Shown: piece after piece, positions 8,036 through 17,044 of the stretch
Position numbering within the stretch: position 1 is the first letter of the stretch
Layout: the number at the start of each line of letters is the position of its first letter
DNA from: Actinidia chinensis
Taxonomy: Eukaryota; Streptophyta; Magnoliopsida; Ericales; Actinidiaceae
Assembly (NCBI GenBank): GCA_009663005.1
Contig: CM018901.1
Location: forward strand, 15,914,502-15,931,545
Direction of reading: 5' to 3'
Length of the DNA stretch: 17,044 bases
Translations under genes and position numbers: made by a program
The notes under the pieces: model-generated
The model's database searches: none
What the model was told of the DNA's origin: nothing
Seen by the model: the letters and a program-made list of their open reading frames with translations, nothing else

Positions 8036-10198
8036 AATAGAAGTTCACAACCCAGTTGTATCCACTACAAAAATTCAGAAATTTTGGCCAAAGCTATCAG
8101 CTAACAGATATTCAAACCGTACAGACAATGCATCTAGAAAGAGTGAATATCTTGAGACCTGGTAAATAACTAACACCAACCATATATATTTTGGCAGGTA
8201 TGATATGATGGAACCAGCAGGTCCTTGAAGCACAAGATGCACATAAAGGAATATAAATGAGTGACGTCGCGACCAACATAGGAGGAAGTGCTAGAAACAC
8301 TAGGATACAGAGATGCCAAGACCGGCAATATAATGGGTAATCATTAATACTAATATATGCATTATATTTTGATGTACATATAAAATGAATACAGTTTATG
8401 CAACTAATAATCCTCCTCGTTCAAAACACATTAACATTTCTAATCTCCACTATTCATTTTGCATAAAGCCACAATTGAGGGTTTGGGCCGTTATGCTTCT
8501 TGAACATGGTCTAGGGAATAAATCTGATTTAGTCTATTATACGACTTACTATCTTCTTACAAATCTTGTTAAATGTGTTAGAATTTTCAACTTCTAATAT
8601 TCAATCACATAAGCAGCTGACGGTGGTTTTCGCAACATGGTCCAAGTCAAAATATGATTTAAATTCAATTTCCCAAATTTTAGTTAAGAGAAGAGTTAAG
8701 CCTTAGACACTCTTGTATGTTTCCAGTCTTACCAAGGACTAGGCTATCATTAGTGACAATGGATTGGCGCCCTGTGATTTGAGGAAGAGCATCCAAAGCA
8801 CAATATACCTAAACCCCCCAATCTTAGGATCAAGGATTTGTTCGAAAGATCAGCCAATTCACGTCATTTTGTTGATCCCACCCTCCCCACGCGTGCGAAA
8901 CAAGTGTCGAGTAGGCAATTTGCACAAAAAAAAAATATATATATTGGATTTAGTTTTTGTTTTTGATTCGCGTCGCACCATTCCACATGTTCTCGAGTTA
9001 AGATCTACCAAATAATGAATTTTCTTAATTTAATTACGGTGTACACATGCATTTTCAAAAATTGCCCCTTGTCTTTTATTTGGGATCATAAATTTAGGAT
9101 GGGATACCAAGGAAAGGGATATAGCTTTTGTACCTCATGATCTACATATTCTTTCTACACCGATTGGCCCTCGTTCCATTCCCTCCACCAAATCCCTATG
9201 CAAATCCCTGATCAAAAACAGGCTTAAAAATAACTGCAATGTTGAGCCTTAAATTGCTCAGTTTGAACTAAGAGTTCCAATAAAAAAGTTTATCAACTTC
9301 CATATAAAGAAAAGTTAGAAAATTCAGCAGAAGGGGGGAAAAACAATTAATTTAACCGTTCAAACACAACAAAATTAATTGACATAAAAATAGGTTACAT
9401 AGTTATACCCATACGGTGTCCTTAATATTAGATGGGAAAACCTTTCAAGGCATGTCAAAGATAGGATTGTCAAGAAAATTGAGTACCCCTAACAATTAAA
9501 AAAAATAAATCGTCACAACCGAAAAATTTGTGACCAGAACAGGGTTTTGAAAACAATAATTACATGCCAATTTAGCATGCTTAGGCAATTGGAGCATAGC
9601 ATCCGCCTAAGTTTGCTGACATGGAAAACAAGAAGAAGACTTGCCAAACCACAAACAGAAAGAAAAAACAAAAAAAAAAGCGAAAATGAACTCTTGCCAC
9701 CCTTAGGATTAGAAGGGACTGCTCTTTCCATGGCATACTTTCATGACAATGCATGGTCTGTAAGAATTTATCATACGCTTCTTGGTGTACATCACTTAAT
9801 TGCTATTAAAAATTTTGCATATATTGAAAAAAGAAAAGTATGCATGGACACACATGCATTCCAACATAAGCACAAGAGAGTTGATCAGTGGTACATATAT
9901 CGGGTCCAGCTCGAAGCAGCATCGCCTTAGTGGAAGCAACAATTTAAATTTCGGTTCGTTTCAGTAAAAATGAAGACCCCTGTTGTCTCGCGCCAGATAA
10001 GTTCGAAAGGCGGAATTACCAATGGAATGAGGGAACGAAAAGGAACCCAAGCATAGAAGAAATGAAACCAAAGAAAAGAAACTCAATCTTCGTTGCTCTA
10101 ACGTGCATGGGGGTCAACAGGAAAATGAGAAAAAGAAAAGGACGTTAAATATTAGTAATCACAATCCAGTACCTCAGATACTATCTAAATCCCCTTAA
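8036..10198. other. Intergenic region, no gene recognised
   Basis: About 2.1 kb of AT-rich DNA. The longest open frame (plus strand 9547-9930, 127 codons) matches no family I know, and it overlaps what would be the 3' flank of the exon at 10199-10273. Near 9344-9381 a perfect 10-bp inverted repeat (CAATTAATTT/AAATTAATTG) with an 18-nt loop is present but could occur by chance in such AT-rich sequence. Confidence 0.45.
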
Positions 10199-10273
10199 TC
10201 AGCTTGCTTTAAGAGCCGCATCAACATTCTCGGAGAATCCTGGAGGTTGACTGATTTCAGGTAGCAGATCAAT
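10199..10273 (-). CDS. Candidate terminal exon of an unidentified gene
   Basis: On the minus strand a TTTTTATTTGTGCAG acceptor ends at 10274, followed by an uninterrupted 24-codon frame, IDLLPEISQPPGFSENVDAA then LKAS, and TGA at 10199-10201. Acidic, proline-containing, protein-like composition and the strong acceptor argue for a real last exon. A candidate small upstream exon of 22 nt lies between TTTTTAG and a perfect GTAAGT donor at about 10785-10806. I do not recognise the protein. The exon shows no damage, unlike the fragments around it, but so short a frame cannot prove coding. Confidence 0.45.
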   Translation of the reverse strand: MDLLPEISQPPGFSENVDAALKAS

Positions 10274-10289
10274 CTGCACAAATAAAAAT

Positions 10290-12060
10290 CAAGCTTATTT
10301 TGGATTAGTTAATTTAAAAAACAATTTACAGGTACGTATTTTTATGTCAATGAGCCACCTTTAAATTGGAGTGATGGGTTCTGGTGACCTCATACTACGG
10401 GGAAATGCGTGAGGATAAGTTTCGCATGATATGCAGCTTGGAGGAAATGAACGCAGAAGAAGAAACTGAAATGGATAATAGCGAGGAAATCGAGTGAGTA
10501 ATGTTGAAGTAGCACTTAACACCCCAGTGTGCTATATACAGAAAAGAAACGTAGGAGTTTTAAACGAAGGAGCAAGGTTCAACAAGCTGACAAGTAATAA
10601 TGGGAAAGCAAAGAAAAAAGTACACGATAGGTAACAGGGCAAACCGGACTTGCAAGTTCAAGAATTCCTCAAGAATGCTACAGAAATTGAACTAAGTCAA
10701 ACCAAACAAGGCTGCATATAAGCCACCCTTTCCTGAGCGTTTCCATGTGAGCAATTTTGGTAATGATGAAATCCTGCGACTTACCCAGTCAAAAGCCTAT
10801 GCGAAGCTAAAAAGCATGTGAAACCACGTTAGCTGTGTAAAAAACTAAGAATTTGCGTTCAAAGTAATATTTGGGAACAAGATTTCCACCAATTTACAAC
10901 TTTTCACAGCCACGATGGTACTATAACCACTTGTATATACTATTGGAATCTACCACCCATTAGCAAACTATAAATGTATAATACATTGTTCATTTTAAAA
11001 ATTAAGCAAGATTCTCCAAGAAACGAAACTACCTGGGAACAAAGGATAAAAATGTTAAAACTCATGATGGGAGGTTAATCTATCAAATTTAGCTGCACAG
11101 CAAGAAAAACTATGAATCAGTTATTAACTGGTTCTGAACTTTTAGGAAATACACATCTGCTGCCAAAAACAAAATACAAGGAACAGCTAGAAAAAATGAT
11201 TCGAGCATACCTAAGTGACTCAATGCCACAAAAAGTTATGTAATCAACAGGCACATAAATTATGCAGGAAACTACAGTTCGCAAAGTAAGCAAAAGATCC
11301 ATCCACTTGACTCTAACCAAAGCAGCACAATAAAACACAGCTGCATAACATATACAAGAAAATATTAATCCCACCAAATTAAGATATCGGTCTCTGTTGT
11401 TGACAACTTGCACCCTCACTTAAAGATCAGAATCACGTAATAAACAAACGCAATCCCAGAAATTTACGGGGATTGCAGGAGCATGCAATGCATTGCAAAG
11501 CTATCAAACCTGAAAACAATACTTATAGTTAGTAATGGAGAGCAACAAGTAACAAAGCAAAACAAAAGAACCCGACGTGAAAAGATTGCACGTCAAGGAC
11601 TGGGTCCATGGAACCAGAGCAGAAGGCAGTGTAAGAACAACCTGAAATATGGCCTTGCATTAAAAGATTACTTTCCTCTTTTGACATCCTTCTGAATAAA
11701 TCTCACGCTTACTGAGTTAATGCCAGAACCGGGTCAAATACCAAAACACTTGTGAATAGCATGCTTCCAGTTAAGGGCAATATAATAAATGATTTACCAA
11801 TTAGTTTGGGATTCAAATGGGAAGAAGAGAGAGTTGCTAGATCCTGATGCACGGGGTAATTAAAACAAGAAAATTAAACTAGGTAAGCCAATGAATGAAA
11901 ATAAACGGAAAACAAAAAAGAAGTCATATACTATCTATAGAGGAAAATATACCAACCTTAGGATCGAAAAAAAAAACAAGTTTTGAATAGATATCAATAA
12001 GCCAGGAAGGAGAGAGGTGTGTGGACTTGGTGAGTGATTGCAGAGGCCAGAACAGAATAA
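10290..12060. other. Probable intronic or intergenic sequence
   Basis: On the minus strand this is T-rich with many acceptor-like TTTCAG/TGCAG sites (near 11490, 11660, 11090), as in a long intron series, but no exon can be assigned. A 100-codon minus-strand frame at 11117-11419 is rich in hydrophobic residues because the strand is T-rich, and looks accidental. Confidence 0.4.
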
Positions 12061-12063
12061 TGA

Positions 12064-12210
12064 CCTCAGATGACAGCAATGCGGACCACTAATGTTACTG
12101 AGTGAAGAGGGTTGATGAAGTCAAAAATCAGAATACTATACCAGACATATAACTTAGAGAAGAAAACGACGTGTGTGGCAGCGGAAAAATTGATCTCAAA
12201 ATCATTTCCC
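12064..12210. repeat. Short direct repeat, unit A
   Basis: Aligns with 12580-12735 in the same orientation, offset about 516 bp. Landmarks are AATGTTACTGAGTGA with AATGTACTGAATGA, GTCAAAAATC in both, and GGCAGCGGA in both, followed by GATCTCAAA. Unit B contains the edge of NOT1 copy 2 exon block c, so unit A is a further partial copy of the same neighbourhood lying just downstream of NOT1 copy 2. Confidence 0.7.
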
Positions 12211-12579
12211 TTATCACAATCCCAATTGGCGCAATTGTAAGAGGTAATGGCACAAGCTGAATTAATATCACGCCCAAAGAGTGAGCAGGTTAATTAAGAG
12301 TAATATGAATTTCTAGTATTGATACCTTGGAGGGTGAACGGGATATTCCGAATTCATAAAAGGCCTTCTCAATAGCCTTGCAACATAAGGATGGACCAAA
12401 GAATGTAATAAGCAGGTCTGAAGCGGCGTATAAGAACAACCAAGCAAATCTAGTTAGAAAGAATTCAACTACAGGCAGAATGCAATAACAAAAAGGAATT
12501 GACCTGATATGATCAAAGATTTGGCTCAATCTAACGTGCCCCCAAACTTGATTGCGTCCAATTGTGTCTTCTCAAGCCA

Positions 12580-12735
12580 TGCCCTCAGTAAAACAGGAAT
12601 ACGACACATAATGTACTGAATGATAGAGGGGGTGAACGTCAAAAATCCAATAGATATACCCGAATAACTTCAAGAAGAAAAAAAACGGAGAAGGGCAGCG
12701 GATAAAAAAAAGCAGATCTCAAATATCATCCATTC
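12580..12735. repeat. Short direct repeat, unit B
   Basis: Partner of 12064-12210. It covers the intron next to NOT1 copy 2 exon block c. Copy 1 has no clear equivalent at 1215-1360, so this intron differs between the two large copies. Confidence 0.7.
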
Positions 12736-13015
12736 AGAAATCCATTTGTTAAAGGCTTCGATGTTAAACTTATGTCAAGGGGAATTTCAAGTACAAGATC
12801 GTTGAAAAATTCGGGCACAATGCTTGGTTGTCAAAGACCGTTGTAATGATGAACTGAATGAAACATTGAAACTACATGTAACAAACACCAGGAGGCGTTG
12901 CGAAATAGGTGGTTAAATGAAAATACAAAATAAGACTAAATATAATACTAAGCATGAATAGTAATACATGCATGCCAAAACAATTTACAAATAGGAAAAA
13001 TCAATGTAGTACAAA

Positions 13016-13568
13016 TAAGGAGTTGGGATGCGAGGCTTTGATTGGGCGTTTGTAAGATCGCGAAAGCAGTGGAAGTGTGGACGCGTAGGTCACATGTTTC
13101 ATACCCCAGATTGATGGGTGATCAGCGGGTTTTCGTTCTTGTCGAGGTGTGGTTGATTGTTGGGGATGTTCTCACCGATGGGTGGTGGGTGGTAGTGGAT
13201 TGTTCTTCGCTGAAGTATTGGGTGGTCGGACTTTCCCAGTCTTCAAGTTGTGATTGGTATTTTGTATGAGAATCATCTCATCATCTTCAGTGTAAATCAG
13301 AAATTTAAGGCAGTGTGACGGCCGTGATGTATTTCCAGACTTTTGAGAGCTCGAAGAACACCGTTTGCATGGCTGAGGACAAAGGCGGGGTAGTTGGATT
13401 CATCGAGGATGATGGAAAAGGCTCGGACAACTTTGGGGTTGGGCAATTTTTTTTAGGGACTCTTAAACTGTAATAATAAAAACTGGAAGGAAAAAACATA
13501 ATTTACCGGCCAAAGGCTGACGCAACGCTGACGCAGGCGTTTGTGGGAGCATTGTGTCGATTAGGAGT
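13016..13568. mobile_element. 545-bp insertion with candidate 8-bp target duplication
   Basis: Copy 1 runs straight through this intron (1615-1650), while copy 2 is interrupted. The interruption is bounded by TAAGGAGT (13016-13023) and TTAGGAGT (13561-13568), seven of eight bases the same. The insert is richer in G and C and in GGGTGG-type words than its host. On the minus strand it contains an open stretch, LPNPKVVRAFSIILDESN followed by YPAFVLSHANGVLRALKSLE, that looks coding but which I cannot name. No clear terminal inverted repeats are visible, so the mechanism is unresolved; it may be a transposon carrying a captured gene piece. Confidence 0.55.
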
Positions 13569-13952
13569 CTAACATCATATATAGGACGCACAATGGTCAG
13601 ACAAATGGCATGACAAAGAAACTCTAATATTTATAATGATGAAGCACAATATATGGGATCAAACCTATACAACTATAAAACTGCAACCCTTATAAACTCA
13701 AAATTCAGCGCATCAGGGCGAGGGGAAAAAACAACAAAAGATGGGCTGCTATTCGCGCACTCGAATACATGGTCCAAATCCATAAGGAAGAAGTGGTTTT
13801 TCTTCCCATCATCCCACATTACATAAAAAGGCCAACATCATTTTACTCCCCTAAAACATAGAATAAGCTACCATTGCCTTCAAAGGAAAATGTTGGTGTT
13901 AGGAATTATTAGATCCCAGATATACATTACATGGGGTTTTCGCTCATTAATC

Positions 13953-14095
13953 GCTTTTCATACCATGTAATGAGCAAAACATGGATAGTACTGCTCTTTC
14001 AAATTTTTAGAAAAATTTGGCTTTAGCTTCAAAATTTGCCGCAGATATAAATTATTTAAAATAAATGAAATCTTGACCTGAACCCTCTAGATTGT
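13953..14095 (-). pseudogene. NOT1: NOT1 copy 2, exon block a
   Basis: Minus strand, starting near TCTAGAGGGTTCAGG. With small shifts it gives GSGQDKISFI, NNL, AANFEAKAK, ILKEQYYP, FAHYM and MKR. It is better preserved than its partner at 2016-2156; stops come from single-base losses. The 5' splice acceptor seen in copy 1 is not intact here. Confidence 0.72.
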
Positions 14096-14654
14096 TGGAA
14101 ATATTCAGTAAGTTGACGTTACAAATATACCAGATAGACAGCATAGCGATTGATAAGATATGACACACGGCAGTAAGTCCAGCAAGAAAGGATACCCGCA
14201 TATTAAACACTATTTTTCCTCTAACTGTTATCTCATTATGCAATGTTCACCAATAGATTATTGATCTTCCATAAAGTAAATACCACGTTCAAGACCTTAT
14301 TATAAATTTAAGCTTTGTAGAAGATCCAAGTCTATCCATATGAATAAGTAGTAGTCAAGTGCCTTGGAGCACAGCAATAGTTAAACCGTGACATGATAGA
14401 TCACTATTAAAGGTGCGTGCAGGGTTCAAACTCTTCATATAACTACTTAACTTCTTGTTAGAGGAAACAACAGATAGCACGACGCACCGCATCTGGTCCT
14501 ATACCAGATGTTTCAACACAATAAGAGAATATCAAAGGTCTGTTCCACAAAGGTCGCTATCTCGTTTACCAACCATATTATGTGGCAAGGCATTGTGGCC
14601 AAAGTGATGGGATCAAAAATTACGAATTGTGAATCATAATTTGGACATAAATAC

Positions 14655-14936
14655 CTCTAAGGAAGTTCTCTTCCTCTGCGGGCAGCAGCCGCAGCAACAA
14701 ATGTTTCAATATTAAATCAGGGAGCCAAACCCTGGACAGATAACTACACATAGCAGGCGTCACAAAACCAGGCCAAGTAAACTGGACGGCATTAATAGTA
14801 GGAGGAGAGGAAAGAGATTTACACACACAAATGTAGTAAAAAAAATCTACGCATAGTAAATTGCTTTGAGGTAATTGACTCGAGAAGGGACCGGAAATCA
14901 GTGAGAAGACATCACCGACGAGCTACTACCATCTGG
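14655..14936 (-). pseudogene. NOT1: NOT1 copy 2 exon absent from copy 1
   Basis: The minus strand follows an AAAATCAG acceptor at 14937 and ends AGAG/GTATTTATG at 14655. Through frame shifts it shows SPGFV-P, then RFGS-LNIETFVAAA and a degraded ERRETPIE, the end of a long serine-rich exon of plant NOT1. The upstream part is less certain. This exon lies in the 1.25 kb that copy 1 lacks, which shows that copy 1 lost DNA here and copy 2 did not gain it. Confidence 0.7.
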
Positions 14937-17044
14937 CTGATTTTAGCAAGGAACAAAGATAATTAGCTGAATGATTTGGATGATAAAGGACAATTGCCGA
15001 CCAATAAGAAACTAACAAGTGGTATGAAATCAAAGACATGCCACTTCTGAATTGCAAGTTGTCTCACTTGTGGAAATGAAGAAGGTTTGTCCAGCAGGAG
15101 AGAGTAAGAGGCTTACGTAGTTAGACGAACAGACAGGGATTTCGGAGTCTACTTCTAAATTGAATTTGGGGGGTTCATCTATGTTTTTTAAAGCTGAATC
15201 CAAAGAAGAAAAAGAAAAGAGAAAATTTGTGACGCAGGGTGTGTGCCACAGATCCAATCAATGGGAAGGACGGATGAACCCAAGTACCTGAGGACGATAA
15301 AAATGAACAATTGAAGTTCATACTACATCATTTGAATACCTGTCCATATAAAATGTCAAAGGAATAGTATCACAATATCCTGATAGCGGACGGAATAATA
15401 GCCCAAAAAATATACTTCCAAAGCACTTCAAAACAGTCAAACAAAGATCCTCAATAACTATGGCTAATAAGATTACTATAAATATCATATGAGGAATCGT
15501 GTTGAAACTTAGTTTACACGAACAAAATGTTGTCAAAATTGTTTCTTGCACATCAGTTCCCACAGGATTTGAACCAAGTATACACATTGTGCAAAGAAAA
15601 AGAAACTCATACATCAGAAACTAGACTCCATTATAAGGGCATGACGACATCATCAAAATTCGTAAAGTAGGGTATAAAAGAAACTAAATAATTAGTAAAT
15701 TAAGCTGCAAAAAGCACCAATCCTAACTGAAAATCCAGATAACAATTGCCTACCTTCTAACAGGTATAATGTAAACTGAAGCGAAAATGGAATTCAAGAA
15801 AAAGAAGTAGCCTATTATATTACAAAATATGACATCATAAATATGATGAGACAGAAAATAATACCAAAACATTTAGTTGGTTCACTAAAACATTGCCTTT
15901 ACCCAACCGTTATAAAAAGATAATAGACTCTGCAAGCTGAATAGGATATTCCGACGAGAAGGACTACCAAATAAAAATTCAAGAGATTATGTATTGAGCA
16001 AAAGATATAGTATATCCCAAAACATGTTAAGAAATGGGGAAACTGAACGACTTTGAAGTGGCAAATAGTTAATAGAGAAAGTTCAGAGCTTCCAAAGTTG
16101 ATTCCAGCGGAGTTCTGGCAATCTATGGGGTCAATTTAAACATAAGCATTAATAGGCAAATAAAGTTGCAAAAAAACAACAAGTCAAAGAGTTAACCAAT
16201 GAAAGCTGCTGGAATAGAGAGTTCCATCTTCATATGCACAAAAGAAGTCAGAAGTTTTTCTTATAACAAGATGAGCCTCTTATTAAAGGATCGGATAGTC
16301 TAATTTGGGTACTAGAGTTGGGGAATACCCCATACCCGTTTTAAACACTAGCAGTATCCGTATTTCCCCAGACATCGCTTGCCTAATTTGAGAAGTATAG
16401 ATGAACATTATTTGAGAAAAAATTAATAGGTAGACAAATGTACAATTCAAAGCATCATGCATGTGGTCCCACCATAGTATAGAAGTGATCAGTAACCAAG
16501 CTTTAAGACGGCTGCAAACCATGCATCTATCTGTATTGAAGTATCTTACTTCATTATAGCAGTTCTTTCATTTCTTTATAAAGACACGTAAAGTTTACTT
16601 TCATACTAATTTGCTTTTGAACATCAGACAACTACTACCAGTTACCAGAAAATATCACAGGAAAGTAAACAAATCACACAAAGCAAACGAGAAGAGCCAT
16701 GAAACAACAGACAGTTTAATTGGTGATGATTGACTTGGGTTCGTAATGAGATTGAAACTGCTTAAAAAACCAGCACAGGGACGTTAAACCAAGTGAGATC
16801 CGAACTATACCCAAGAAGAAAATATAAAGCAGGAATGCAATGGAGAAGAAACACAATAAGTGAAATCTGAAATCCCGACCTACCATAGGGAGAGGAGAAG
16901 GATACACCTGAGGGCTTGCGCAGTGGCCAGAAACAGAGGGGAAATAAACTGTGAGTGAGGATGGTCCTAATTGAGTCAGAAAGAGAGAAATAAACTGTGA
17001 GAGAGACGATACCTGGAGCCCCCTTCGAGGGCCTTGAGAGGCGA
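14937..17044. other. Segment upstream of NOT1 copy 2
   Basis: From 15345 this mirrors 2165-3864. The part at 14937-15340 has no partner in copy 1; a 75-codon minus frame at 15030-15257 matches no NOT1 sequence I know. At the right edge the minus strand reads AAGGCCCTCGAAGGGGGC then TCCAG/GTATCG at about 17013, possibly the end of an upstream exon (frame PLKALEGGS) cut off by the window. AAATAAACTGTGAG occurs twice, at 16941-16954 and 16988-17001. Confidence 0.4.

Larger units (their letters stand above)
12326..14936 (-). pseudogene. NOT1: NOT1 (CCR4-NOT scaffold) pseudogene, copy 2
   Basis: Second decayed copy in the same orientation as copy 1. Minus-strand order: 14655-14936 (serine/proline-rich linker and LNIETLVAAAERRE region), 13953-14095 (QDKISF...AKAK...MKR), about 12750-12830 (IEPNFHDLYLKFLDKV), 12504-12590 (LGSWLGK, GRNQV, PKSLII), 12326-12376 (AYEKG exon). 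Introns persist. In this copy QDK-ISFI, NNLSAANFEAKAK, LKEQYYPWFAHYM are recoverable only by allowing one- or two-base shifts. Similarity to NOT1 stops at about 12297, so the TMGILGLLAEI exon and everything after it are absent. The intron between the second and third blocks has gained an insertion at 13016-13568. Confidence 0.82.
12297..17040. repeat. Segmental direct repeat, copy 2
   Basis: Partner of 847-3864, in the same orientation about 11.4-13.2 kb away (the offset grows as copy 2 carries extra DNA). It may continue past the end of the window. Copy 2 keeps a NOT1 exon that copy 1 lost and carries an extra 545-bp insertion. Confidence 0.85.

Noticed and set aside
7824..8165. Lysine- and phenylalanine-rich frames on both strands
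   Set aside because: Products of the A-rich repeat tract; the same bases give K-rich or F-rich peptides depending on strand.
9547..9930. The longest open frame in the window, 127 codons on the plus strand
   Set aside because: No family resemblance, lysine/arginine-rich from A-rich DNA, no promoter or splice context; most likely accidental.
11117..11419. A 100-codon hydrophobic minus-strand frame that could suggest a membrane protein
   Set aside because: Hydrophobicity follows from T-rich intron-like sequence; no conserved motif, and acceptor-like AG sites run through it.
12290..12529. A 79-codon minus-strand frame in NOT1 copy 2
   Set aside because: It runs through intron and two exon remnants in the wrong frame.
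1..17044. Search for tRNA, rRNA, CRISPR arrays, LTR retrotransposon ends and primer-binding sites
   Set aside because: Nothing with the right structure was seen by eye; no paired LTRs, no cloverleaf-like segment and no regular spacer array.

Overview
The window looks like nuclear DNA from a flowering plant, probably a eudicot. It is AT-rich and intron-rich, carries plant-type splice sites and microsatellites, and holds fragments of four plant gene families: NOT1, a C2H2 zinc-finger protein, SAUR and ABCF. I see no intact protein-coding gene. Most recognisable coding sequence is broken by 1-2 nt indels, stops or missing exons. All family assignments come from reading translations and recalling family sequences; no database search was possible.

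Layout. (1) About 150-2156, minus strand: a decayed, intron-containing copy of NOT1, the CCR4-NOT deadenylase scaffold. (2) 2157-3864: the non-coding or unrecognised segment upstream of it on the minus strand. (3) About 3994-5875: a large inverted duplication of a C2H2 zinc-finger gene fragment, two head-to-head arms around a 25-nt spacer. An 897-bp non-autonomous hAT-like transposon (4045-4941) sits inside the left arm, and the right arm preserves the empty site. (4) 5931-6131: a 5'-truncated SAUR reading frame interrupted by one TAA. (5) 7094-7590, minus strand: one exon of an ABCF-type ATPase behind an unrelated GC-richer leader with an ATG. (6) 7850-8035: an A-rich, repeat-like tract. (7) 8036-12060: mostly unassigned sequence with one convincing-looking terminal exon at 10199-10273 on the minus strand. 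(8) 12326-14936: a second decayed NOT1 copy in the same orientation, carrying a 545-bp insertion. (9) 14937-17044: its upstream segment, homologous to region 2.

The main organisation is a direct segmental duplication (847-3864 and 12297-17040). It copied introns as well as exons, so it is a DNA-level event and not retroposition. Each copy has since lost or gained different pieces. Between the two copies lies a graveyard of unrelated gene fragments. The most interesting object is the zinc-finger inverted repeat: if transcribed, it would fold into a stem of roughly 480 bp with a very short loop, the structure expected of a hairpin siRNA locus or a young MIRNA progenitor. Whether it is expressed cannot be told from sequence.
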